Shown here in pieces: positions 10,421-16,810 of a DNA stretch of 64,000 bases. The position numbers and the translations under genes are program-made. This stretch comes from Xylanimicrobium pachnodae JCM 13526 = NBRC 107786 (lineage in GTDB: Bacteria > Actinomycetota > Actinomycetes > Actinomycetales > Cellulomonadaceae): the NCBI GenBank assembly GCA_001592145.1, contig BCWJ01000015.1:1-64000 (forward strand). The letters run 5' to 3'. How positions within the stretch are numbered: the first letter of the stretch is position 1; every line of letters starts with the position of its first letter. Under the pieces are notes generated by a model. The model was not told the DNA's origin. It did not search any database and saw only the letters and a list, made by a program, of their open reading frames with translations.

Positions 10421-11314
10421 GTGCACGGTGTGGTGGTCGGTGTAAGCGGGTCGGCCGAGGCGGACGCCGCCCTGGACTGGGCCCTGGCCGAGGCGTCGTC
10501 GCGGGGCGTGCCGCTGACCGCGATCCTCGCGTGGACGGGGCCGCGCGGCGTCCAGCCGCACGAGTACCAGGACCTGCTCGAGCGGCGTCGCGAGGACCTG
10601 CTCGCGCTGCTCGACGCGGCGGTGCGCCGCACCGGTCTGACCTCGGTCGAGGCCAGCGCGGTCGTCGCCGAGGGCGACGCCGCCGAGTCGCTCGTCGCGG
10701 CCGCGCACGACGTCGAGATGCTGGTGCTGGGCCGGCGCCGGCTGGGCCGGTTCGGTCGGCTGGTGCTCGGGTCCGTGTCCTTCGAGGTGGTCGAGCGCGC
10801 CACCGTTCCCGTCACCGTGGTGAGGTCCGACGACGGCGCCGCCGGTCATGACGCGTCCGACGACGGTGGGGCGCAGGACGACGCGGGCCATGACGACCGG
10901 ATCGTCGTCGGCGTCGACACCTCGGGGTCCTCGCTGCTGGCGCTGCACCACGCGGCGGAGGTCGCACAGCGCACCGGTGCCGTGCTGGAGGCCGTGCACG
11001 CCTGGCAGATCACGACGCTCGCCCCGCTGCCCGGCACGTGGGGCTGGGCGCCGCCGCTCGACGACTACGAGGCGTTCGCCGCTACGACGCTCGACAACGC
11101 GATCGAGGCCGCCGGGGTGCGGCTCCCGTCCGAGCAGCTGGTGCGCAGCGTCGTCCACAAGTCCCCCGCGGCCGCGCTGGTCGAGGCGTCCACCGCGGCG
11201 AGCCGGCTCGTGGTCGGCGCGCGCGGGCTGGGCGGGTTCGACCGGCTGCTGCTCGGGTCCGTGAGCCGGCAGGTGCTGGAGTACTCGGCCTGCCCGGTCA
11301 CCGTCGTCCGGTGA
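10421..11314 (+). CDS. Universal stress protein, tandem UspA domains
   Basis: A 297-residue protein made of two UspA domains, each ending in the ATP-binding-type signature G-x2-G-x9-G-S. The first copy is LGRRRLGRFGRLVLGSVS (about residue 105-122); the second, GARGLGGFDRLLLGSVSRQV (about 266-285), is the better conserved. Each is followed by a PVTVVR strand. A variable Asp-rich linker near residue 145 separates the domains. The GTG start at 10421 follows a GGGAGGG ribosome-binding site. Double-domain USPs in actinobacteria bind ATP and are often induced by hypoxia or stationary phase; that role is family knowledge, not visible here. Confidence 0.93.
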   Translation: MHGVVVGVSGSAEADAALDWALAEASSRGVPLTAILAWTGPRGVQPHEYQDLLERRREDLLALLDAAVRRTGLTSVEASAVVAEGDAAESLVAAAHDVEMLVLGRRRLGRFGRLVLGSVSFEVVERATVPVTVVRSDDGAAGHDASDDGGAQDDAGHDDRIVVGVDTSGSSLLALHHAAEVAQRTGAVLEAVHAWQITTLAPLPGTWGWAPPLDDYEAFAATTLDNAIEAAGVRLPSEQLVRSVVHKSPAAALVEASTAASRLVVGARGLGGFDRLLLGSVSRQVLEYSACPVTVVR

Positions 11315-11324
11315 GCAGCGTCCG

Positions 11325-11936
11325 GTGGGCGGTACCGGTGCGCGGGGTCCCGTGAGCGGGCCCGCGGGGCTGCTGCTGACACCCGGCGCGGGCGCGTCGC
11401 GCGACCATCACACGCTGGTCGCCGTCGAGCAGGCCGTCGCTCCCCTGCCCGTACTGCGGCTCGACTTCCCGTACCGGATCGCCGGGAAGCGGATGCCCGA
11501 CCGGGCGCCCGTGGCCGTCGCCCACGTGGTGGAGGCCGCCACCGAGTGGGCAACGGAACTGGGCGCGACGGACCTGGGCGCGGCGACGTCGGGCCTGGTG
11601 CTGGGCGGGCGCTCCTACGGGGGCCGCATGTGCTCGATGGCGGTGGCCGAGGGGCTGCCCGCGGCGGGGCTGGTGCTGCTCAGCTACCCGCTGCACCCGC
11701 CCGGCAAACCCGAGCGGCTGCGCGTCGAGCACTTCGGCGCCATCACGGTGCCGGTGCTGTTCGTCTCCGGGGACCACGACCCGTTCGGCACGCCCGACGA
11801 GCTGGCCGCGCACGCCGCCGCCATCCCCGGACCCGTCACCTACGTGACGTTGCCGGGCGCCCACGACCTGCGCGGGCGCGACGCGGACGTGGCGGACGCC
11901 GTGGCCGACTGGCTCAGGGCCGTCCCCGCTGGTTGA
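11325..11936 (+). CDS. Alpha/beta hydrolase of the KANL3/Tex30 (dienelactone-hydrolase-like) type
   Basis: A compact 203-residue alpha/beta hydrolase. The early strand-loop LLLTPGAGASRDHHTL, nucleophile elbow GGRSYGG (Ser near residue 97), acid region VSGDHDPFGTPDEL and a catalytic-type histidine in LPGAHDLRG near residue 180 are all visible. This is the layout of small bacterial proteins annotated as KANL3/Tex30-like hydrolases, whose substrates are mostly unknown. The gene follows the universal stress protein by 10 bp and is probably cotranscribed. The start may be GTG 11325 or GTG 11352; the second has a closer GGGG. Its 3' end is followed by a single copy of the dispersed GGTTGAGCCTGTCGAAACC repeat. 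Confidence 0.85.
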   Translation: MGGTGARGPVSGPAGLLLTPGAGASRDHHTLVAVEQAVAPLPVLRLDFPYRIAGKRMPDRAPVAVAHVVEAATEWATELGATDLGAATSGLVLGGRSYGGRMCSMAVAEGLPAAGLVLLSYPLHPPGKPERLRVEHFGAITVPVLFVSGDHDPFGTPDELAAHAAAIPGPVTYVTLPGAHDLRGRDADVADAVADWLRAVPAG

Positions 11937-11948
11937 CGCCGCCCCGCG

Positions 11949-11968
11949 GGTTGAGCCTGTCGAAACCC
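11949..11968. repeat. Dispersed-repeat copy in the convergent 3' intergenic region
   Basis: GGGTTGAGCCTGTCGAAACC lies between the hydrolase stop and the convergent peptide deformylase stop, a single-arm copy of the element at 6878-6917. Confidence 0.7.
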
Positions 11969-11981
11969 CTGGTGCCCCCGA

Positions 11982-12668
11982 TCAGCGCCCGCCCGCAGGG
12001 TCCTTCGGGTACTCCGGCGGGCGCTTGCCGAGCTCGATCGCGATCTCGCGGCGGTTCGCCAGCACGTCCGCGCGCTGCTTGTCGCGCTGCCGCAGCGCGT
12101 CCTGCTGCTGTTCCGCGGTGAGGTGGTCCCAGTACAGGACGCCGTCCAGGTGCTGCGTCTCGTGGATGTAGCAGCGGGCCAGGTAGCCGGTCGCCGTGAG
12201 CTGCACGGGGGCGCCGCGCAGGTCGACACCACGCAGGGTCACCGCGCCGGGGCGTTCCAGCGGGGCGTACGCGCCGGGCACCGACAGGCAGCCCTCGTCC
12301 TCGGTGACCGGTTCGGCGTCGTCGTCCACCTCGATGACCGGGTTGACGACGGCGCCCAGGTGGCGGTCCCCGGCGTCGTCGGTGAGGTCGTACACGAACA
12401 CGCGCAGGTCCACCCCCACCTGCGGGGCGGCCAGGCCCACGCCCTCGGCCACGTCCATGGTGGCGAACATGTCGTCCACCAGCCGGGACAGCTCGGGGGT
12501 GCCGAACTCGGTGACCGGGCGCGCCGGGGTGTGCAGCACCGGCTCGCCGATCTCCGTGATGCGCAGGGCCTTGCCGCGTTCCGACTCGGGCGCGTAGGCG
12601 GGCCAGTCGCTCACGGGCTCGCCGAGCAGGTACGTGGTGGGCCGGCGGCGGCCGAAGATGCGGGGCAT
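11982..12668 (-). CDS. def: Peptide deformylase
   Basis: A metalloenzyme that removes the N-formyl group from nascent proteins at the ribosome exit. All three family motifs are present: GVGLAAPQVG (about residue 76), EGCLSVPG with the metal-ligand cysteine (about 123), and HETQH of the HEXXH motif (about 168) followed by LDG. At 228 residues it is longer than the usual 165-190, with an N-terminal extension of about 35 residues (GRRRPTTYLLGEPVSDWPAY) and a Lys/Arg-rich tail. Many actinobacteria have such a longer second deformylase. It lies 24 bp downstream of the membrane-protein gene on the same strand and may be cotranscribed with it. Confidence 0.95.
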   Translation of the reverse strand: MPRIFGRRRPTTYLLGEPVSDWPAYAPESERGKALRITEIGEPVLHTPARPVTEFGTPELSRLVDDMFATMDVAEGVGLAAPQVGVDLRVFVYDLTDDAGDRHLGAVVNPVIEVDDDAEPVTEDEGCLSVPGAYAPLERPGAVTLRGVDLRGAPVQLTATGYLARCYIHETQHLDGVLYWDHLTAEQQQDALRQRDKQRADVLANRREIAIELGKRPPEYPKDPAGGR

Positions 12669-12692
12669 CCCCCGAGGGTAGCCGCGGCGCGG

Positions 12693-13646
12693 TCACCGGC
12701 CGGGGGCAGGTCTTTCGCCGTCGTCCCCGACGGCACGCTCTGCGGCGCGTTCCGCCGCACCGGCCGCGGCGATGTCGGCCCGCAGCAGCGGCAGCACGCC
12801 CAGCACCTTGGTGGTGATCAACCAGACGACGACGGCGACGGGCACGATCGCGACCGCCGCCCATACGCGCAGGTGGCCCGGCACGGCCGCGGCCACGACC
12901 TGCGCACGGGGCACTCCGTCCACGTCCGCCGGGAGCCACTCGGTGAGCAGGCGCCGGATCAGCGTCGTCGGCTCGAACGGCCCCACCGCCGTCGCCAGGA
13001 ACAACGCCACCACCGTGAGCACCAGCGCGAACGGCCACGCGAAGATGCGCGACTCGTTGTCGAGCACGTCCGCCGCGGCCCGCTCCGCCTCCACCACGAA
13101 GCCCACCGCGAGCACCACCAGCAGGGCGCCGAGCTGCGCGGCCAGCAGGTCGTCGATCACGGACGTCTCGGCGTCGCTGCCCCACCGCGCCGGCAGGCCG
13201 AACGACAGCACCACCAGCCCCGCGATCAACGTGACCAGGGTGAGCGTGGACGTGAACGCTGCGATCCGCTCGAACGACTCGCGCGCCGCCTTGCTCACAC
13301 TGCGCGACGCCTGCCGGGGCGCCTCCCGGTACACGACCAGCACCACCAGCCCCGCCAGCACGATGACGAGCAGCCACGCCACCGCCGTCGCGCTGATCGC
13401 CGCGAGCGCCGCCGAGGCAAGGAACGGCCCGAACACGATCGCGTCGCGCGGCATCGCGGTGCGGATCCCGAGGAGCGGCACCAGGCCGAGCGCCACCATA
13501 AGTGCGAACCGGGCCAGCAGGGGCAGCGCGAACTCGCTCAGGTCGCTCGCGTCGACCTCCGGGTCGCGGGCGCGGATGGTCGCCGCCTCCCGGCGCAGCG
13601 CTGCCCGGAGGTTACCCACCGGCCGCCGGGACCGCTTCGCCGCCAT
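12693..13646 (-). CDS. Multi-pass membrane protein of unknown function
   Basis: A 317-residue integral membrane protein. A basic N-terminal stretch (MAAKRSRRPVGNLRAALRRE) is followed by about seven hydrophobic segments; the C-terminal tail is hydrophilic and Ala/Glu/Arg-rich. No transport, enzyme or receptor motif is recognisable. The ATG at 13646 is preferred because of GGGGG nine bases upstream; a GTG at 13688 in frame would add 14 Gly/Thr-rich residues. It is the probable first gene of a two-gene unit with def. Confidence 0.75.
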   Translation of the reverse strand: MAAKRSRRPVGNLRAALRREAATIRARDPEVDASDLSEFALPLLARFALMVALGLVPLLGIRTAMPRDAIVFGPFLASAALAAISATAVAWLLVIVLAGLVVLVVYREAPRQASRSVSKAARESFERIAAFTSTLTLVTLIAGLVVLSFGLPARWGSDAETSVIDDLLAAQLGALLVVLAVGFVVEAERAAADVLDNESRIFAWPFALVLTVVALFLATAVGPFEPTTLIRRLLTEWLPADVDGVPRAQVVAAAVPGHLRVWAAVAIVPVAVVVWLITTKVLGVLPLLRADIAAAGAAERAAERAVGDDGERPAPGR

Positions 13647-13800
13647 GCGCGCCCCCGCCGTCCGTGTGCCTTCCGTCCCTGTGCCCACCGCTCGCCTCGC
13701 CTCGCTTCGAGGCTACGGGGGCCGCACATGCCGCGCAGGGCCAGCGGGTGCTTCTCGGCCAACCGGGCGGTGGCGACGTCGGCGCGAGGGACGCTGGAGC

Positions 13801-14106
13801 ATGCTCCAGAAGTGCTTCTACACCGGCACCGTCGCCTCGACCGTGGAGTCATACCGCGACCGGTGCGACTTCGGGCGCACGCTGACGTTCCTGTTCGGGG
13901 GCGCGCTGCTGGTCATGCTGACCCTGTTCTCCTGGTCCGTGTACGCCGTGTTCCCGCTGGTGGACACCCACCCGGCCCTCGCGTCCGTCATCGTCGCGAT
14001 CAAGGTGGCCGCGAGCGCCGTCATCGTGGCCACGGCGCTCGCGCTCGTGGCGGCGCTACGGTGCTGGCGGCGGATGGCGGCGCAGCTCGCGTGCGTGCGG
14101 GGTTGA
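13801..14106 (+). CDS. Small two-helix membrane protein, hypothetical
   Basis: A 101-residue protein with a soluble N-terminus of about 30 residues (MLQKCFYTGTVASTVESYRD) and two long hydrophobic segments (about 32-52 and 64-88), ending in a short Arg-rich tail. Almost every third codon position is G or C, like accepted genes here, which supports coding although no family is recognised. The ribosome-binding site is uncertain: GAGGGA is nine bases upstream, GGAG almost adjacent to the ATG. It lies 59 bp before the DUF454 gene. Confidence 0.6.
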   Translation: MLQKCFYTGTVASTVESYRDRCDFGRTLTFLFGGALLVMLTLFSWSVYAVFPLVDTHPALASVIVAIKVAASAVIVATALALVAALRCWRRMAAQLACVRG

Positions 14107-14165
14107 CCCGTGTGGATGGGGCACGGATCATCGGGCCGGTGCCCCCGCAGGAAGGCGAGCCGCCC

Positions 14166-14618
14166 ATGACCGTCCCTCGCGGGCCGAAGCCGATCAGCCG
14201 GGCTCGGCGTGCCGTCTACAACGCGGTGGGTTTCGGGTGCGTGGTGCTGGGCGTGATCGGGGTTTTCGTGCCCGTGTGGCCCACCACCGTGTTCGTGATC
14301 GTCGCGTCGATCCTGTTCGCGCGGGCCAACCCGCGCATGTACACGTGGCTGCTCACCAACCGCCTGCTGGGCCCGTACCTGGAGAACTGGCACCACAAGA
14401 CGGGCATCACGATGGCGTTCAAGATCCGCACCTGCGTGATCCTGTGGGTGGGGCTGGGCGTGTCCATGTACTTCGTGTCCGCCACATGGCTCTACGTGCT
14501 GCTCGCCGCCGTCGGCGTCGGGGTGACGTGGCACGTGTTCGCGATCAGGACCCGGCGGGCTGTGCCGGGCGCACGATCCGCTCGTCGGGGATCACGGCGA
14601 CCCCGGCGATCTCGATGA
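14166..14618 (+). CDS. DUF454 (YbaN) family inner-membrane protein
   Basis: A 150-residue membrane protein with the DUF454 pattern: a first hydrophobic segment ending in GVFVPVWPTTVFVIVASILF, then RANPRMYTWLLTNRLLGPYLENW, then two further hydrophobic segments. The function of this family is unknown. The ATG at 14166 has GGAAGG upstream. The last 74 bases overlap the 3' end of the convergent RidA gene (14545-14618), and the corresponding residues are Arg-rich and poorly conserved, suggesting the frame has run past an ancestral stop. Confidence 0.88.
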   Translation: MTVPRGPKPISRARRAVYNAVGFGCVVLGVIGVFVPVWPTTVFVIVASILFARANPRMYTWLLTNRLLGPYLENWHHKTGITMAFKIRTCVILWVGLGVSMYFVSATWLYVLLAAVGVGVTWHVFAIRTRRAVPGARSARRGSRRPRRSR

Positions 14619-14982
14619 GCGCTTCGGGCTGCCACAGGCCGGTCACGCCGATGCCGGCCATCGCCGGGTAGACGGGCCCTGCCAGTTCCCTCCATACCGC
14701 GCCGATCTGGCGTCCGTGAGCCTGGTAGCCGGGGATGTCGGTGAGGTAGATCGTGATCGACACGAGGTCGCCCGGCACGCCGCCGGCGGCACGCAGCGTG
14801 GTCAGCACGTTGCCGAAGGCTTGCCGGAACTGCTCGACGATGCCGCCGTCGACGATCCGCATGGCCACGTCGAGCGCCGTCTGGCCGCCGAGGTACAGCG
14901 TGTTGCCGCTGAGCGTGCCGTGGGAGTAGCCGCTGGGGGCGGGCAGGGTGGCCGGGTTGACCGGCAGGGGCGTCGGGTTCAT
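14545..14982 (-). CDS. RidA-family enamine/imine deaminase-like protein
   Basis: A 145-residue YjgF/YER057c/UK114-family protein. Diagnostic features are SGNTLYLGGQTALD, TIYLTDIPGY, and the family ending PEALIEIAGVAVIP. In place of the Arg of canonical RidA (IEIEAVA), the C-terminal strand reads IEIAGVAV, so it belongs to a divergent subfamily, some of whose members act in aromatic catabolism. The ATG at 14982 has no ribosome-binding site, but a TTGCCA-N18-TACGCT promoter ends seven bases before it, so a leaderless message is likely. It is divergent from the FAH-family gene with only 58 bp between, pointing to coregulation with the aromatic cluster. A role in hydrolysing an enamine intermediate is inference. 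Confidence 0.88.
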   Translation of the reverse strand: MNPTPLPVNPATLPAPSGYSHGTLSGNTLYLGGQTALDVAMRIVDGGIVEQFRQAFGNVLTTLRAAGGVPGDLVSITIYLTDIPGYQAHGRQIGAVWRELAGPVYPAMAGIGVTGLWQPEALIEIAGVAVIPDERIVRPAQPAGS

Positions 14983-14989
14983 GCCGGGC

Positions 14990-15019
14990 AGCGTAGAACG
15001 GGCATTGACAACTTGGCAA
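14990..15019 (-). promoter_or_regulatory. Leaderless-type promoter of the RidA gene
   Basis: On the minus strand, -35 TTGCCA (15019-15014) and -10 TACGCT (14995-14990) are 18 bp apart; the -10 box ends seven bases before the ATG, as in leaderless actinobacterial transcripts. Confidence 0.6.
15005..15019. promoter_or_regulatory. Candidate operator TTGACAACTTGGCAA at the divergent catabolic promoter
   Basis: A 15-bp near-palindrome (also a TTGNCAA direct repeat) that contains the -35 TTGACA of the plus-strand operon and overlaps the -35 TTGCCA of the RidA promoter. A bound repressor would block both. The PaaX-family protein encoded at the end of the plus-strand operon is the obvious candidate; no binding site knowledge confirms this. 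Confidence 0.5.
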
Positions 15020-15040
15020 CGTTCGTGCGAAAACTGAAAT

Positions 15041-15841
15041 ATGCAAATGACGACGGTCGTCACCCCCCGCGGCACCACCGCCGCGGCCTGGCACAGCGGC
15101 GGCTGGCACGCCCTGCCCGCCCCCGATCTGTCCGCCCTGCTCGCCGCGGGCGGGCCGTGGGAACCCGGCGAACCCCTCCCGGACGCGACGCCCACCTTGC
15201 CGCTGCCCCGGCCCGGCAAGGTGATCTGCTGCGGGCTCAACTACGGCGACCACATCGCCGAGATGGGGCGCACCGCACCCACCCACCCCACGCTCTTCGC
15301 CAAGTTCGCCGACACCCTCCTCGCCGACGGCGCCGACCTGCGCCTGCCCGCCGGGCACGACGCCGACTGGGAGGCCGAGCTCGCCGTCGTCGTCGGGCAC
15401 GAGCTGCGCCACGCCGACGAGGCCACCGCGCGCACCGCCATCGCCGGCTACACCGTGGCCAACGACGTCTCCGTGCGCGACTGGCAGAACCGCACCCCCC
15501 AGTGGTTCCAGGGCAAGGCGTGGGACGCCACCACCCCGTTCGGACCCGTCGTCGTCACCACCGACGAGATCGACCCCGAGGCCGGCGTCGAGGTGATCTG
15601 CCGCGTCAACGGCAACGAACGCCAACGGGGCAACACCCGCACCCTCGTGTTCTCCCCCGCCGCCCTGCTCGCCTACGTCTCCACCTTCACCGTGCTGCGC
15701 CCCGGCGACGTCGTGCTCACCGGCACCCCAGGCGGCGTCGGCATGGGAATGACGCCCCCGCAGTACCTCGCCGACGGCGACGTCGTCGAGACGCACATCC
15801 CCGGCATCGGCACCCTGACCAACACGGTCCGGCTCATCTGA
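15041..15841 (+). CDS. Fumarylacetoacetate hydrolase (FAH) family protein
   Basis: A 266-residue FAH-fold enzyme that should act on a C-C bond of a beta-diketone-type acid or isomerise a hydroxymuconate-like acid. Visible are VICCGLNYGDHIAEMG, the acidic metal-binding strand WEAELAVVVG (about residue 110), the substrate-loop motif WFQGKAWDATTPFGP and the family ending DVVLTGTPGGVGMGM. Relatives include fumarylpyruvate hydrolase and 5-carboxymethyl-2-hydroxymuconate isomerase; substrate cannot be fixed by sequence. It opens the operon FAH-tesB-monooxygenase/OYE-thioesterase-paaX. The ATG at 15041 (or 15047) lacks a ribosome-binding site, so a leaderless or atypical start is likely. Confidence 0.92.
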   Translation: MQMTTVVTPRGTTAAAWHSGGWHALPAPDLSALLAAGGPWEPGEPLPDATPTLPLPRPGKVICCGLNYGDHIAEMGRTAPTHPTLFAKFADTLLADGADLRLPAGHDADWEAELAVVVGHELRHADEATARTAIAGYTVANDVSVRDWQNRTPQWFQGKAWDATTPFGPVVVTTDEIDPEAGVEVICRVNGNERQRGNTRTLVFSPAALLAYVSTFTVLRPGDVVLTGTPGGVGMGMTPPQYLADGDVVETHIPGIGTLTNTVRLI

Positions 15842-15856
15842 CGGGAAGGACCCACC

Positions 15857-16810
15857 ATGACCTCCGCACCGGCCACCACTGCTGCTCCCACCTGCGCGCC
15901 CACCTCCGAACCCCTGACCGACGCGCTCACCCTCACGCCCACCACCGCGCAGGTGTACGACGTCGCCTTCACCGCCACCACCGGACCCTGCCCCTGGCCC
16001 AAGGCCTACGGCGGGGACATGGTGGCCCAGGCGCTCGCCGCCGCCATGCGCACCGTCGCCTCCCCCAAGACGGTGCACTCCACGCACGCGTACTTCCTGC
16101 GTCCCGTCGACGTCGGCGCCCAGGTCCGCTACGAGGTCGAGGTGCTGCGCGACGGCCGCGGCTACAGCACCCGCCACGTGCGCGGCTACCAGCACGGCAA
16201 GCCCGTGTACGTGTGCCTCGCCAACTTCGCCGCGGGCGAGCCCGGCCGCGACTACCAGCCCGGCATGCCCGACGACGTGCCCGCCCCCGACGAGCTGTCG
16301 ACGTCGGCCGACTACCTCGCCACGCTCGACGACGCCGCCCTGCCGCCCGCCGCACACGACTACTGGGCCAGCGGGCGCAGCGTGGACATGCGCCACCTGC
16401 CCGGCCCGGTCTACCTGCGGGTCGACGGCGCCGCCGCACCGCACCAGGCCGTGTGGGTGCGGCCGTTCGACGCGCTGCGGCCCGTCAGCGGGCTCACCGA
16501 CGCCCAACGCGACACCGCCGCGCTGGCCTACCTGTGCGACTACACCATCCTCGAACCCGCGCTGCGGGTGCTCGGCCTGTCCTGGGCCGACGAGGGACTG
16601 GTCACCGCCAGCCTCGACCACGCCATGTGGTTCCACCGACCCGTCGCCATGGGCGACTGGCTCCTCTACGCCCAGGAGGCGTGGTCCGTGGCCGACGGCC
16701 GCGGCAGCGCGACGGGCCGCTTCTTCACCACCGACGGCGTCCTCGTGGCCACCGTCGTCCAGGAAGGCATGATCCGGGCCACCACGCCCGCGAAGGGAGA
16801 GCTGTCATGA
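15857..16810 (+). CDS. Acyl-CoA thioesterase II (TesB-like, double hotdog)
   Basis: A 317-residue double-hotdog thioesterase that hydrolyses acyl-CoA to acid plus CoA. First hotdog: WPKAYGGDMVAQALAAAMRTV and STHAYFLRPVDVG (about residues 50-90). Second hotdog: LDHAMWFHRPVAMGDWLLYAQE with the catalytic-type Asp (about 255). The N-terminal 30 residues are Thr/Pro/Ala-rich and unlike typical TesB. A GGAAGG ribosome-binding site precedes the ATG at 15857. The gene follows FAH by 15 bp and overlaps the monooxygenase start by 4 bp (ATGA). In this operon the likely task is releasing CoA from a ring-modified or ring-opened aromatic intermediate. Confidence 0.92.
   Translation: MTSAPATTAAPTCAPTSEPLTDALTLTPTTAQVYDVAFTATTGPCPWPKAYGGDMVAQALAAAMRTVASPKTVHSTHAYFLRPVDVGAQVRYEVEVLRDGRGYSTRHVRGYQHGKPVYVCLANFAAGEPGRDYQPGMPDDVPAPDELSTSADYLATLDDAALPPAAHDYWASGRSVDMRHLPGPVYLRVDGAAAPHQAVWVRPFDALRPVSGLTDAQRDTAALAYLCDYTILEPALRVLGLSWADEGLVTASLDHAMWFHRPVAMGDWLLYAQEAWSVADGRGSATGRFFTTDGVLVATVVQEGMIRATTPAKGELS

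Noticed and set aside
14492-16636. Long minus-strand open frame opposite the FAH and thioesterase genes
   Set aside because: Low-complexity Gly/Val/Arg translation with no domain; the plus-strand genes show clear family motifs and ordered 4-bp overlaps.
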